DNA of 64,000 nt from MFD09286-c1 sp963701015. Lineage in GTDB: Bacteria > Bacteroidota > Bacteroidia > Bacteroidales > DTGW01. Each line of letters opens with the position of its first letter. Position 1 is the stretch's first letter. The stretch lies in the NCBI GenBank assembly GCA_963701015.1, contig OY969556.1, positions 4,092,001-4,156,000 on the forward strand. The letters are read 5' to 3'. The notes beneath the pieces are model-generated. The model did no database searches. It was not told the DNA's origin and saw only the letters and a list, made by a program, of their open reading frames with translations. The translations under genes and the position numbers were made by a program. Below are positions 45,907 to 55,565 of the stretch, piece by piece.

Positions 45907-46563
45907 ATGGTGTTTCTTCAGGCAACAACTATACAAGTTACAAAAGCTGAAAGTATTATAGATATTTTGTTAAAAGGTGGATGGATACTTATTCCTATAC
46001 TTTTACTTTCATTAATTGCTGTTTATTTTATTATTGAAAGGTTTACATTAATAAGTTCCTATTCGAATTTTGACCAGAGAATTATTAATGAAATTATTAT
46101 TCGGATAAAAAACAAAGATTTTGTAGCAGCCCAAGCAATAAGTATGAAGTATCAACATCCAGTTGGCCGGATAATTTCAGCCGGGCTCGAAAACCCTAAA
46201 CGCGATGTGAAAGACATTGAACAAATTATGGCTGATGAGGCTAAAAGTGAAGCTTTTAATTTAGAAAAGAATTTGGGATATATTGGTGCTATTGCTTCAA
46301 TTGCGCCTATGTTTGGCTTTTTGGGAACAATCTTTGGCGTAATAAAAATATTTTATAATATTTCACTTGCCGATAATATAAGTATTGGAATTATATCTGG
46401 TGGCTTATATCAGAAAATGGTAAGCTCGGCAGCCGGTTTAACAGTTGGTATAATATCCTATGCCGGATTCTATTATTTAAATACTATGATTGATAAATTT
46501 ATCCATAAAATGGAACGCTCGTTGACCCCTGTTGCTAATGCAATTAAAGATACAAAGTTATAA
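45907..46563 (+). CDS. MotA/TolQ/ExbB proton channel family protein
   Basis: A 218-residue membrane protein with three hydrophobic segments (about residues 25-45, 121-145 and 165-190). The second and third resemble the TolQ/ExbB channel helices (YIGAIASIAPMFGFLGTIFG, MVSSAAGLTVGIISYAGFYY). It couples proton flow to a TonB- or Tol-type energy transducer. The ExbD-like gene follows after 2 bp. No tonB is in the window; the TonB-dependent receptor at 50.7 kb is a possible client of the system. Confidence 0.93.
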   Translation: MVFLQATTIQVTKAESIIDILLKGGWILIPILLLSLIAVYFIIERFTLISSYSNFDQRIINEIIIRIKNKDFVAAQAISMKYQHPVGRIISAGLENPKRDVKDIEQIMADEAKSEAFNLEKNLGYIGAIASIAPMFGFLGTIFGVIKIFYNISLADNISIGIISGGLYQKMVSSAAGLTVGIISYAGFYYLNTMIDKFIHKMERSLTPVANAIKDTKL

Positions 46564-46565
46564 TT

Positions 46566-46964
46566 ATGAAGATTGAACGTAGACGAAGCAAAACATCTGA
46601 AGTTTATACCGCTTCACTAAACGACATAATGTTTTTTTTATTGTTGTTCTTTCTTATTATTTCAACCATGGTAAACCCTTCGGTTATTAAGCTATTATTG
46701 CCTAAAGCTTCGAATGCTGAGCAAACTTTATCGAAGCAAAATATTAATCTTTCCATTACAAAGGATTTGAAATATTATTTAAACGATCAGGAAATTGCAC
46801 CCGACATGCTCGAAAAAAAAGTAAAATCATTAATGTTCAGGGCAAAAGAAACCACAATTATTCTTAGGGCTGATAATAGTATAACACTTCAGCCGGTAGT
46901 TGATGTAATTGATTTGGGCAATAAACTTAAAGTAAAGGTAATTTTGGCAACCCGAAAAGATTAG
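46566..46964 (+). CDS. ExbD/TolR family biopolymer transport protein
   Basis: A 132-residue protein with one N-terminal membrane segment (NDIMFFLLLFFLIISTMVNP) preceded by a basic start (RRRSKTSEVYTASLNDI). The acidic residue of the segment, an Asp in LNDIMFF, matches the proton-carrying Asp of ExbD/TolR. The remainder is a small periplasmic domain with LSITKDLKYYLNDQEIAPDM. It forms the second subunit of the ExbB/ExbD channel with the preceding gene. Confidence 0.92.
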   Translation: MKIERRRSKTSEVYTASLNDIMFFLLLFFLIISTMVNPSVIKLLLPKASNAEQTLSKQNINLSITKDLKYYLNDQEIAPDMLEKKVKSLMFRAKETTIILRADNSITLQPVVDVIDLGNKLKVKVILATRKD

Positions 46965-47080
46965 ATTATTCATTATAGCGAATCAAAAAACGTGCAATTT
47001 GTAATACTTCTAATTGTTATTCTAAAAAATTAATTTAAATTTAATCCGAGAAATCGAATATCATTTAAAAAAATAAAATC

Positions 47081-48292
47081 ATGGCCGAATTTGTAAAAAA
47101 AAGAGGAACAATTGCTATCCTTACTGGTGGCGGTGATGTGCCAGGATTAAATCCGGCAATTAGGGCAATAACAATACGTGCTCTTGAAGAAGGTTACCAG
47201 GTTATTGGGTTACGTCGAGGCTGGCTCGGTATTATGGAACTCGTTCGTGACAAAAATGTTGATAACAGTGATAATTACCAGGTTTTAACAGAAGAAATAG
47301 TGAATAAAACTGGGAGAACTGGTGGTTCATTTTTACATACTTCCCGCACTCGTCCAAGCCATGTTCCAAAAGATCATGTTCCGGTGCATTTGCAGAGCAA
47401 GTATAATAAAGAAGTGAATGATTTAACACCTGAAGTTGTTAAGAACCTCGATTATTTGGGAGTTGATTATTTAATTCCGATTGGCGGTGACGACACTTTG
47501 AGTTATGCTGTAAGGATGTACCAGGAAGGTGTAAAGATTATTGCTATGCCAAAAACCATGGATAATGACGTTCCCGGAACCGATTATTGTATTGGGTTTA
47601 GTACTTGCATTACCCGTACTATTTCAATGATAAATACATTAAGAACTTCGGCCGGTTCGCATGAACGAATTTTAGTAGTTGAAATTTTCGGGCGTTATGC
47701 CGGTTTTACAGCAATGCTACCAACAATGGCAGGAGCTGCCAGTCGTTGTGTTATCCCTGAATGTAAATTCAATATTGAAAAACTTACTGAACTGATGGTT
47801 GAGGATAGAAATCGCAACCCAAGCCGATATTCAGTTTTATTAGTTTCGGAAGGTGCAACAATGGAAGGCGCACCTGAAATTATACTACCTTCGAAAGAAA
47901 GTGAAGTTCATGTGCATGAAAAAATTGGCAGCATTGGAGATATTGTTTCGCGTAAGATAAAAGATTTATCACCAAAATATAATAATGGGAAAACAGTAAA
48001 TGTTATTGAACAAAGCCTTGGATATTTGGTTCGTGGAGGCGATCCTGATTCAATTGATTCTATTGTTCCAATGGCATTTGGAAATCTGGCGCTTGATTTG
48101 ATATTAAAAGGAATTCATGGACGTCTGGTAGTTTTGCGCAACGGTAGATATGATAATGCACCACTTGATGTAGTTACAAGCCAAAAGAAAACAGTAGATG
48201 TTAAACGCTATTACAATATTGAGCGTTATCGCCCGCATTACAAAAGCTTTGAATTCCAGCCTTTGTTTATTATGACAGGGAATTTATCTTAA
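47081..48292 (+). CDS. 6-phosphofructokinase, predicted pyrophosphate-dependent
   Basis: Converts fructose-6-phosphate to fructose-1,6-bisphosphate in glycolysis. The 403 residues fit the PFK family, beginning GTIAILTGGGDVPGLNPAIR. The phosphoryl-donor site reads GGDDT (135-139) rather than the ATP-type GGDGS, and PKTMDND (157-163) rather than PGTIDND. Asp and Lys at these two positions are the established marks of PPi-PFK. The active site MPKTMDNDVPGTD and the fructose-6-phosphate region ERILVVEIFGRYAGF are intact. PPi use would make this step reversible. Confidence 0.93.
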   Translation: MAEFVKKRGTIAILTGGGDVPGLNPAIRAITIRALEEGYQVIGLRRGWLGIMELVRDKNVDNSDNYQVLTEEIVNKTGRTGGSFLHTSRTRPSHVPKDHVPVHLQSKYNKEVNDLTPEVVKNLDYLGVDYLIPIGGDDTLSYAVRMYQEGVKIIAMPKTMDNDVPGTDYCIGFSTCITRTISMINTLRTSAGSHERILVVEIFGRYAGFTAMLPTMAGAASRCVIPECKFNIEKLTELMVEDRNRNPSRYSVLLVSEGATMEGAPEIILPSKESEVHVHEKIGSIGDIVSRKIKDLSPKYNNGKTVNVIEQSLGYLVRGGDPDSIDSIVPMAFGNLALDLILKGIHGRLVVLRNGRYDNAPLDVVTSQKKTVDVKRYYNIERYRPHYKSFEFQPLFIMTGNLS

Positions 48293-48325
48293 TTATAGGT
48301 CTATATTCAATTAAAAAAATCAATA

Positions 48326-48370
48326 AAACCGGAGATTGTTTTTTCTAACATTCTTCGGTTTCTTTTTTCA
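48326..48370 (+). terminator. Weak hairpin after phosphofructokinase
   Basis: AAACCG (48326-48331) and CGGTTT (48356-48361) form a 6-bp stem with a long loop, followed by CTTTTTT. Modest as a terminator. Confidence 0.35.
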
Positions 48371-48386
48371 AAACTTTATAAAATCA

Positions 48387-48394
48387 TAACTTTG
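48387..48394 (+). promoter_or_regulatory. Predicted -7 box for nadB
   Basis: TAACTTTG matches TAnnTTTG exactly and lies 22 bp before the nadB ATG. Confidence 0.45.
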
Positions 48395-48416
48395 CTAATT
48401 CAAAAAATTATATAAA

Positions 48417-49985
48417 ATGAATGAAAGATTCGATTTTTTGGTTATTGGTTCTGGAGTTGCTGGATTAAGTTTTGCATTAAAAGTAGCCGATTATGGAAAA
48501 GTTTGTGTGGTTACAAAATCTGAATTGGGTGAAACAAACACAAGTTATGCTCAAGGCGGAATTGCTTCTGTTACATATGAAACCGATAATTTCGATAAAC
48601 ATATTAAGGATACGCTTATAAGTGGCGACGGGCTTTGTGATGAAGAAGTTGTCCGCATGGTTATTACAGATGCACCAAAGTCAATTGAACAATTAATTAA
48701 ATGGGGAACAAACTTTGATAAAAATTCTAACGGAGAATTCGATTTAGGCCGTGAAGGAGGTCATTCCGAAAATCGTGTACTTCATTATAAAGATATTACA
48801 GGCGCTGAAATTCAACGTGCATTAATTCAAAAAGTTAAAGTGCATAAAAATATTGTTATTTACGAAAATCATTTTGCAATTGATATTATAACTCAACATC
48901 ATTTGGGAATTTTAGTAAAGCGCTATTATTCAAATATCGAATGTTATGGAGCTTATATTCTTGATTTGAACAGCCATAATGTAAAAACAATACTTGCCAA
49001 TGTAACTTTAATGGCTACCGGTGGTTTAGGGAATATTTATTATGGAACAACCAACCCGCCAGTTGCAACAGGCGATGGCGTTGCAATGGTGTATCGTGCC
49101 AAAGGTATTATTGAAGATATGGAATTTGTTCAGTTTCACCCAACTTCGTTATACAATCCGGGTGAACGTCCGTTTTTTTTAATAAGTGAAGCACTTCGCG
49201 GTTTTGGCGCTGTTATTAAAGGTCAGGATGGGAAAGAATTAATTTACAAATACGATGTTCGCGGATCGTTGGCTACACGTGATGTTGTAGCTCGGGCTAT
49301 TGACCATGAAATGAAAATAACAGGAACTGAATTTGTTTATCTCGATTGTCGGCATTTAGACAAAAATGAACTTATTAAACATTTCCCTAATATTTATAAT
49401 AAGTGTTTATCAATAGGTATTGATATTTCAAAAGATATGATTCCTGTGACTCCGGCAGCTCATTATTCCTGTGGAGGCATAAAAGTTGATAAAAACGGAT
49501 GTTCGTGGATCAACCGTTTATATGCTGCTGGCGAAACTTCTCGGACTGGTTTACACGGCGCCAACAGGTTAGCTTCTAATTCACTTCTGGAAGGTATTGT
49601 ATATGCTGATAAAGCATCCATACACGCTTTGGCAAATTTTAAAAATTATCATATTCCTGAAAATATTCCGCCATGGAACGATGAAGGTACATCAAACACT
49701 GAAGAAATGGTTCTTATAACCCAAAGTATGAAGGAAATGCAGCAAATTATGAGTAATTATGTTGCCATAGTTCGCAGCGATATTCGTCTCGACCGTGCAG
49801 ACAAACGGATAAATATAATTTATGAAGAAACGGAACAACTTTATAAAAAGTCGAAACTTTCGAAAATGCTTTGTGAACTACGAAATTTAATTGAAGTAAG
49901 TTATCTGATTATTAAAAGCGCTAAACAACGCAAGGAAAGTGTTGGTTTGCATTTTAATGTTGATTACCCCAAAGACAAGCATTAA
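48417..49985 (+). CDS. nadB: L-aspartate oxidase
   Basis: An FAD enzyme oxidising L-aspartate to iminoaspartate for quinolinate and NAD synthesis. The 522-residue protein starts with the dinucleotide fold (FLVIGSGVAGLSFALKVA), followed by NTSYAQGGIASV, the FAD-contact GGLGNIYYGTTNPPVATGDG, EFVQFHPTSLYNPGE, and active-site HYSCGGIKVD and GLHGANRLASNSLLEG. The HPTSL/HYSCGG pair separates NadB from fumarate reductase homologues. No nadA or nadC is nearby in this window. Confidence 0.95.
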   Translation: MNERFDFLVIGSGVAGLSFALKVADYGKVCVVTKSELGETNTSYAQGGIASVTYETDNFDKHIKDTLISGDGLCDEEVVRMVITDAPKSIEQLIKWGTNFDKNSNGEFDLGREGGHSENRVLHYKDITGAEIQRALIQKVKVHKNIVIYENHFAIDIITQHHLGILVKRYYSNIECYGAYILDLNSHNVKTILANVTLMATGGLGNIYYGTTNPPVATGDGVAMVYRAKGIIEDMEFVQFHPTSLYNPGERPFFLISEALRGFGAVIKGQDGKELIYKYDVRGSLATRDVVARAIDHEMKITGTEFVYLDCRHLDKNELIKHFPNIYNKCLSIGIDISKDMIPVTPAAHYSCGGIKVDKNGCSWINRLYAAGETSRTGLHGANRLASNSLLEGIVYADKASIHALANFKNYHIPENIPPWNDEGTSNTEEMVLITQSMKEMQQIMSNYVAIVRSDIRLDRADKRINIIYEETEQLYKKSKLSKMLCELRNLIEVSYLIIKSAKQRKESVGLHFNVDYPKDKH

Positions 49986-50118
49986 AAAATTATAGTGTAA
50001 CAGCTTCTTGTTTTCATCAGGCAAAAAAATCTAAATTAATTGGAAATTGGTTTTGTTTGGTTGATAATATTATGTTATCTTCATAATTATTTTTTAAGGA
50101 CAATATAAATAAAACTCT

Positions 50119-50631
50119 ATGAAAAAAATTCACATTCTATCACTCTTTCTATGCCTTTACGTCTGGCATTCAGCTAACGCTCAGGACGAAAAATTCAAGG
50201 CATTATTTATGTACAATTTCACCAAATATATTGAATGGCCTGCCAGTCAAAGGCAAGGTAATTTTGTTATTGGAGTCATTGGAAATCCATTATTGGCAAT
50301 GGAATTAAATACTATTGCAAGTAAGCAAAAAGTTGGCACACAAACCATGGTAGTTAAAACTTTTAATTCAGTTGATGAAATTGAAAATTGTCAGATTATC
50401 TATTTAGGACGAACAAAAAGTAATTTAATAAATAGTGTTCTTGATAAACTGACGGGTAAAAATACCTTAATTATTACCGATAAGGAAGGAATGGCGCTAC
50501 AAGGCGGATGTATTAACTACATTATGGATGGCGACAGGCTTAAATATGAAGTCAATCGCACCAATATCGAAAAAAAAGGATTAGTTGTAAGCAATGCACT
50601 TTTAGCTTTGGGCATTTCCGTTTCGAACTAA
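50119..50631 (+). CDS. YfiR family periplasmic protein
   Basis: A 170-residue protein with a signal peptide (KKIHILSLFLCLYVWHSANA, cleavage near residue 21). The mature part FKALFMYNFTKYIEWPASQR is the characteristic opening of the YfiR/DUF4154 family, and GKNTLIITDKEGMALQGGCI and a ...VSNALLALGISVSN ending fit it. In Pseudomonas YfiR represses the diguanylate cyclase YfiN; here the neighbour is a TonB-dependent receptor and no cyclase is present, so the partner is unclear. The receptor starts 50 bp downstream. Confidence 0.85.
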   Translation: MKKIHILSLFLCLYVWHSANAQDEKFKALFMYNFTKYIEWPASQRQGNFVIGVIGNPLLAMELNTIASKQKVGTQTMVVKTFNSVDEIENCQIIYLGRTKSNLINSVLDKLTGKNTLIITDKEGMALQGGCINYIMDGDRLKYEVNRTNIEKKGLVVSNALLALGISVSN

Positions 50632-50681
50632 ATTCTTTTATTAAGTCAACTTAACAGTTACAATCAGAAAAATTTTGAATT

Positions 50682-53186
50682 ATGAAAACATTTAAATTAT
50701 TGATATTTCTAACTTTTATTGCATTTGCTTCAGCTTCGATTATTATTGGACAGGAAGCCCCGGTTCAACAGAACCAGAAAAAAATATCGGATATGTCAAA
50801 GGACGAATTAATGTCGCTTACTTATGACGATTTATTAAAAATGTCTTTTGAAGATTTAATCACCGTTTCGAATAAATTTGGAATGACAGCCGATGAATTA
50901 ATGGATTATTTTTTGAACAAGGATGTAACATCAGCTTCAAAGCATGTTGAAAAGAGTTTTGATTCACCATTGTCATCAACTGTACTTTCGCGAGATGAAA
51001 TAGAAAATTCTGGCGCAACGAGTATACCTGAAGCTTTACGATTAGTTCCCGGACTTATTGTTCGCGAAAAAACCCCGGGTAACTATGATGTACAAATTCG
51101 CGGAAACGACAATTTACCACCGAATGGAATGTTTGTTTATACCGAAAACTCAATGACTTTGGTTATGATTGATAGCCGACCGGTTTACAATTATGCTTTC
51201 GGAGGTACTTTTTGGGAAACTTTGCCGGTTGAATTAAATGACATTGATCGTATTGAGGTAATTCGCGGTCCTTCAAGCGCTTTATATGGTCCAAATGCAG
51301 TTTCGGGTGCTATAAATATTATAACACGCACCGTAGATAGTAAAAATCTTCATGCCGATGCCCAGGCACAAGTAGGGAATAATAATTCCAGATTGGCAAA
51401 TGCAGCAGTAACATTTGGAGTCGATGAGCTTAAAGTAAGGGTTTCGGGAAATTATACACATTTCAACCGATTTGAAGATGATTTCTATGTATTCGATTAT
51501 AATCAAAATTATAGTCCCAGTCAAATGTCTAATTTGAAGATGCCAACTGGACTTAATGTTGAAGATAATTTCAATACTACCTTTTCAAACCCTTCACTTG
51601 CAAATGAAAAGTATGCTGCCAATACATTTTTAACCTATGATTTCTCAAAAAAAATCGGATTCAATTTAACTTTTGGCGCGCAAAATTCGGATGTTATTTC
51701 CAGCACTTTGGGCAATAACAATATACCAATTGTTCCAAGGACGTCGAACACAAAGTATATCGATTTCCGTGCAAAAGTTTTTGGTTTTCAGGCACAGGCA
51801 AATTATATGAATGGCGACCAGGATATTCAGCATAATTATCCTGGATGGCATATTGCACCAAGTGTGTTTAATTCATCGTTAGAATATGAAAAGACTTTTG
51901 GCACACTTATATTACGTCCTGGAGTTAGTATGCAAAGCACCACTTATGATGACAGTAAATGGGTTAATACCCCAAATGGAGGATTTTTAAACGGGCCTAA
52001 AACACTTTCGTCATTTGCATACTATATGCGGGCTGATTACAAAGCATTCGATAAACTTAGACTTATAGCAGCTTTGCGGGGTGACAAATACAATGCGCCT
52101 AATGTAAATAAAATAACCTACCAGTTTATTTCAACTTATGATATAAATGAAAATAACATGATCCGTGCCGGATATTCACAAGCCAACCGCGGACCATTTA
52201 TTTCAGATACTTATGCTGATTATTATTGGCCTGTATCTAAAACCCCTCCAACAATAATAAAATATGAAGGCAACCAAAACCTAAAACTGCCAACCATGAA
52301 TATGTTTGAATTGGGCTATAGGAGTTTAATTTCAAAAAACATGATGATAGAAATTGAAGCATTTCATACCGTTTTAAATGACTTGACATTTTGGAATCCA
52401 GACTCAATGACTATCAATATGGATTTAACTCCATTAGAAACTGGCGCAAAAGCTCCCAATGTTTCAGTAGTTGGTCATGGTCAATATGAAAATTTAGCAA
52501 TGAAATCTACTCAAAATGGCATTACAATAAATGTAAGTTATGTTGTATCAAGCAAATTGAATTTTAAAATTTTTGGAACATTTCAACAATCAAAATTAAC
52601 AAATGTATATAATCGTTCCATTTTTGATGATCTAACATATTTGAAAAACGTAAGTGGGTTCAAGTTTGTAATGGATACTACAGATATTTTTTCAAAATTA
52701 AGAAAAGGGGACTTGAGTCCATTTGCAAATCCTATAAGATCATATAGTGCAAGTAATGCAATGTATAAAGATAGCAGCAATAATTCCATGATAAATAAAA
52801 ATACACCAACCTTTTTTGGAGGTTTAACTGTAAATTATTCACCTGCTGATAAATGGAATATTAATTCGAGTTTTTATTTTTATACTGAACAGACTATGCT
52901 TATCAATAGAACAGATGAAATTGGCATTGGATTATCTGAAAATACGAACAATACTGCAAATTATGATGCTTATGGCAATTATGTTTATAAAAATAATGGA
53001 AAATATACCAGTGCATATACAATTCAACCTAAAATACTTATGAACCTTAAAGTTTCGTATAAATTTTGGAAGGAAAATTCAGTATTTGTGAATGCCAGAA
53101 ACTTACTTAATAGCAAAAGCCGCGAATTTGCTTACTTAGATAAAGTAGGCGGATTGTACCTTGTTGGGGTTAGTTTAAAATTTTAG
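50682..53186 (+). CDS. TonB-dependent outer-membrane receptor
   Basis: An 834-residue receptor with a signal peptide (LLIFLTFIAFASASIIIGQ). The N-terminal linker has a tandem acidic pattern (MSKDELMSLTYDDLLKMSFE, MTADELMDYF) leading to VTSASK, as in TonB-box-region proteins of the LSLEELMNxxVTSASK type. The plug domain contains PLSSTVLSRDEIENSGATSI, PEALRLVPGLIVRE and the exit IEVIRGPSSALYGPNAVSGA. The rest is a 22-strand barrel ending in YLVGVSLKF with the terminal Phe. There is no carboxypeptidase-regulatory domain or SusD partner, so it is not a SusC. Substrate is unknown. Energised through TonB/ExbBD. Confidence 0.93.
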   Translation: MKTFKLLIFLTFIAFASASIIIGQEAPVQQNQKKISDMSKDELMSLTYDDLLKMSFEDLITVSNKFGMTADELMDYFLNKDVTSASKHVEKSFDSPLSSTVLSRDEIENSGATSIPEALRLVPGLIVREKTPGNYDVQIRGNDNLPPNGMFVYTENSMTLVMIDSRPVYNYAFGGTFWETLPVELNDIDRIEVIRGPSSALYGPNAVSGAINIITRTVDSKNLHADAQAQVGNNNSRLANAAVTFGVDELKVRVSGNYTHFNRFEDDFYVFDYNQNYSPSQMSNLKMPTGLNVEDNFNTTFSNPSLANEKYAANTFLTYDFSKKIGFNLTFGAQNSDVISSTLGNNNIPIVPRTSNTKYIDFRAKVFGFQAQANYMNGDQDIQHNYPGWHIAPSVFNSSLEYEKTFGTLILRPGVSMQSTTYDDSKWVNTPNGGFLNGPKTLSSFAYYMRADYKAFDKLRLIAALRGDKYNAPNVNKITYQFISTYDINENNMIRAGYSQANRGPFISDTYADYYWPVSKTPPTIIKYEGNQNLKLPTMNMFELGYRSLISKNMMIEIEAFHTVLNDLTFWNPDSMTINMDLTPLETGAKAPNVSVVGHGQYENLAMKSTQNGITINVSYVVSSKLNFKIFGTFQQSKLTNVYNRSIFDDLTYLKNVSGFKFVMDTTDIFSKLRKGDLSPFANPIRSYSASNAMYKDSSNNSMINKNTPTFFGGLTVNYSPADKWNINSSFYFYTEQTMLINRTDEIGIGLSENTNNTANYDAYGNYVYKNNGKYTSAYTIQPKILMNLKVSYKFWKENSVFVNARNLLNSKSREFAYLDKVGGLYLVGVSLKF

Positions 53187-53207
53187 TTTAAAATATAAGA
53201 AAATATT

Positions 53208-53238
53208 AAGGCTGACTTTTTACGGTCAGCCTTTTTTA
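53208..53238 (+). terminator. Intrinsic terminator after the receptor gene
   Basis: A 9-bp stem, AAGGCTGAC (53208-53216) and GTCAGCCTT (53225-53233), with an 8-base loop, followed by TTTT. It also lies just beyond the extended gltX end on the other strand. Confidence 0.85.
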
Positions 53239-53254
53239 ATTTTTAAAATTTGCT

Positions 53255-54785
53255 TTAAACTACACTTATTTTAAAAAGTGCTTTTTCAATTCTTATAACA
53301 ACTTCATTTTTTCCCAACATCTCAATTATAACGGGCAAATCGGCCAAATGAACCACCCACTAACGAAAGTCTTAAGCAATTCATCACAGAGCCCATGTTA
53401 GCTTGTTTTCGTTCAATAAAGTGATGAATAGTTTCATTACTATTTTCAGCAGTAAACAAATTTATATTTTGTATTTCACCTTTTAGTTCGTTAAGCAAAC
53501 CTGGAATGTCTTCTTTCCAGCGCTTTTTAATAACTTCGCTATCATAGCTTTCAGGAGCAACGAAAAAGAATGAAGACTGCGCCCAAAGATCGTTGATAAA
53601 AACTGCACGATCCTTGATGAGTCCGCAAACTTTTTCAAGATATGCTTTGTCAGGATTTAACCCTTTACTTTCCAATATTGGTCTTAATAATTCAGCAACT
53701 TCAATGTTCGATTTATTTTTTATGTATTGCTGGTTAAACCATTTTGCTTTTTCAAAATCGAATTTTGCTCCTGATTTGCTAACTTTTTCCAATGAAAATG
53801 CTTCAGTTAGTTCATTGATATTGAAAATTTCCTGCGTAGTTCCGGGGTTCCATCCTAACAAAGCAAGGAAATTTACAAAAGCTTCAGGCAAAAATCCAAA
53901 ATCGTCATATCCGGTAGAAATTTCTTTTGTTGTGGAGTCTTCCCAGTGCATAGGGAAAACCGGAAAACCTAAGCGGTCGCCATCGCGTTTGCTTAATTTG
54001 CCTTTTCCGTCTGGTTTTAGCAAAAGTGGTAAATGTGCGAATTTGGGCATTTCTATTTCCCAACCCAAGGCTTTGTATAACTGGACATGCAAAGGCAATG
54101 AAGGCAACCATTCTTCACCGCGGATAACATGCGAAATTTGCATCATATAATCGTCCACAATATTTGCCAGGTGATAAGTTGGTAAGCCATCAACCGATTT
54201 AAAAAGCACTTTATCATCGATCGTTGAGGAATTCACAACTACTTCGCCTCGAATTAAATCATTCATTTTTATTTCTTCATTTTCAGGCGTTTTAAAGCGG
54301 ATTACATATTGTTCGCCATTTTTAATTTTCTCCTGAAAATTTACGGAAGTGTTTAATGATGTTTGAAGCTTGGTACGTACCTCAAAATTGTAGGTAAAAT
54401 TCTGTTTCCGTGCTTCATGTTCTTTTCGTAAAGTGTCCAATTCCGTTTGTGAATCGAAGGCATAATAAGCATTTCCTGAATATATAAGTTGTTCTGCATA
54501 TTTAAAATAAAATTCCTTTCTTTCACTTTGGCGATAAGGTTTATGCGGACCACCTTCAGAAATACCTTCGTCAAATTTAATCCCGCACCAGTTAAGCGAT
54601 TTAATAATATATTCTTCTGCTCCCGGAACAAAACGATTGGAGTCGGTATCTTCGATTCGAAGGATGAAATCGCCACTATGTTTTTTTGCAAATAAATAAT
54701 TGTATAATGCCGTACGCACACCACCTATATGCAATGGTCCTGTTGGACTTGGTGCAAATCGCACCCGAACTCTTCGTTGTTCCAT
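53255..54785 (-). CDS. gltX: Glutamate--tRNA ligase (GluRS), frameshifted near the 3' end
   Basis: A class I synthetase charging tRNA-Glu. The frame from 54785 has HIGH-like PSPTGPLHIGGVRTALYNYL and KMSKS-like KLSKRDGD, but stops at 53322 after 487 codons with RFARYN. The third frame continues DLPVIIEMLGKNEVVIRIEK and ends at 53255, which is the normal GluRS C-terminus (G..GPxxxxxxxLGKEE..RI). The break lies at 53342 in GGC-C-GAT: two bases missing, or one extra. Corrected it is 509-510 residues, the normal Bacteroidota length. An essential gene, so sequence error is likely. The coordinates include the restored tail. Confidence 0.93.
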
Positions 54786-54827
54786 AATAATATAATATTT
54801 CCGGTTTTTTAGTTTTAAATAAATTTT

Positions 54828-55559
54828 TTATTTGGATGCAATAAAATAATACTCTTTGTTATTATTGAAATAAGTTTGTAATTCAGCTAATTCTAAAGGT
54901 GTACTTCCTTTTAGCCAGCCTTTTAAAGTAAAAATACTTAAACCGCAATCGTTTACCAACAAATCATAAAGTTTTTGCGGAGTAGCGCCATAAAAATCGG
55001 AACCTCCAATTCCAAACTCAAATAATATTGATGGTTTACAACGATTAATTGTTTTTATAGCACCCGTCATAACTAACATTTCAGCGCCTTCAACATCAAT
55101 TTTAATAAAATCAATTGTATCATTTTCTGAAATTATATTATCAAGTAAATCAGTTTCAACCTTTATTATTTCAATATCCGGGTGCTTATTGTCATATTTT
55201 CTTTGTTTTAATCCGCTATATGCCGGGGCGTTTTTTACATAATTAAATGTGGTATAACCTTTTTCATTGCTAAGGGCAATGTTATATATTTCAATATTAC
55301 TATTAGTAAAAGTATTTTTAAGATTATTATACATAATTGGAATAGGTTCAAATGCCATGTGTTTTCCAAGAGGCGAAAGTTTTTTCATTATTTCCAGCAT
55401 TTCACCTTTATGACAACCAACATCAATGCAATTAGCATTTTCATGTATTTGTCTTTTCATTATTTGATGAGTTTGCCTGTCATATTTCTGATTTTTAGTT
55501 ATATCAATATGTATGACATACAAAATTGCTTTAATTATTTTCTTTATAAATTGTATCAT
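54828..55559 (-). CDS. FkbM family methyltransferase
   Basis: A 243-residue SAM methyltransferase. Motif I is ANCIDVGCHKGEMLEIMKKL; the FkbM landmarks are AFEPIPIMYNNL, NIALSNEKGYTTFN, and DTIDFIKIDVEGAEMLVMTG. FkbM enzymes O-methylate sugars and polyketides. Its N-terminus is hydrophobic (FIKKIIKAILYVIHIDI). It starts 6 bp after the GT4 gene and 42 bp before gltX, so it may be co-transcribed with both. A modified sugar on a surface glycan is the likeliest target, by context. Confidence 0.88.
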   Translation of the reverse strand: MIQFIKKIIKAILYVIHIDITKNQKYDRQTHQIMKRQIHENANCIDVGCHKGEMLEIMKKLSPLGKHMAFEPIPIMYNNLKNTFTNSNIEIYNIALSNEKGYTTFNYVKNAPAYSGLKQRKYDNKHPDIEIIKVETDLLDNIISENDTIDFIKIDVEGAEMLVMTGAIKTINRCKPSILFEFGIGGSDFYGATPQKLYDLLVNDCGLSIFTLKGWLKGSTPLELAELQTYFNNNKEYYFIASK

Positions 55560-55565
55560 ATTATT

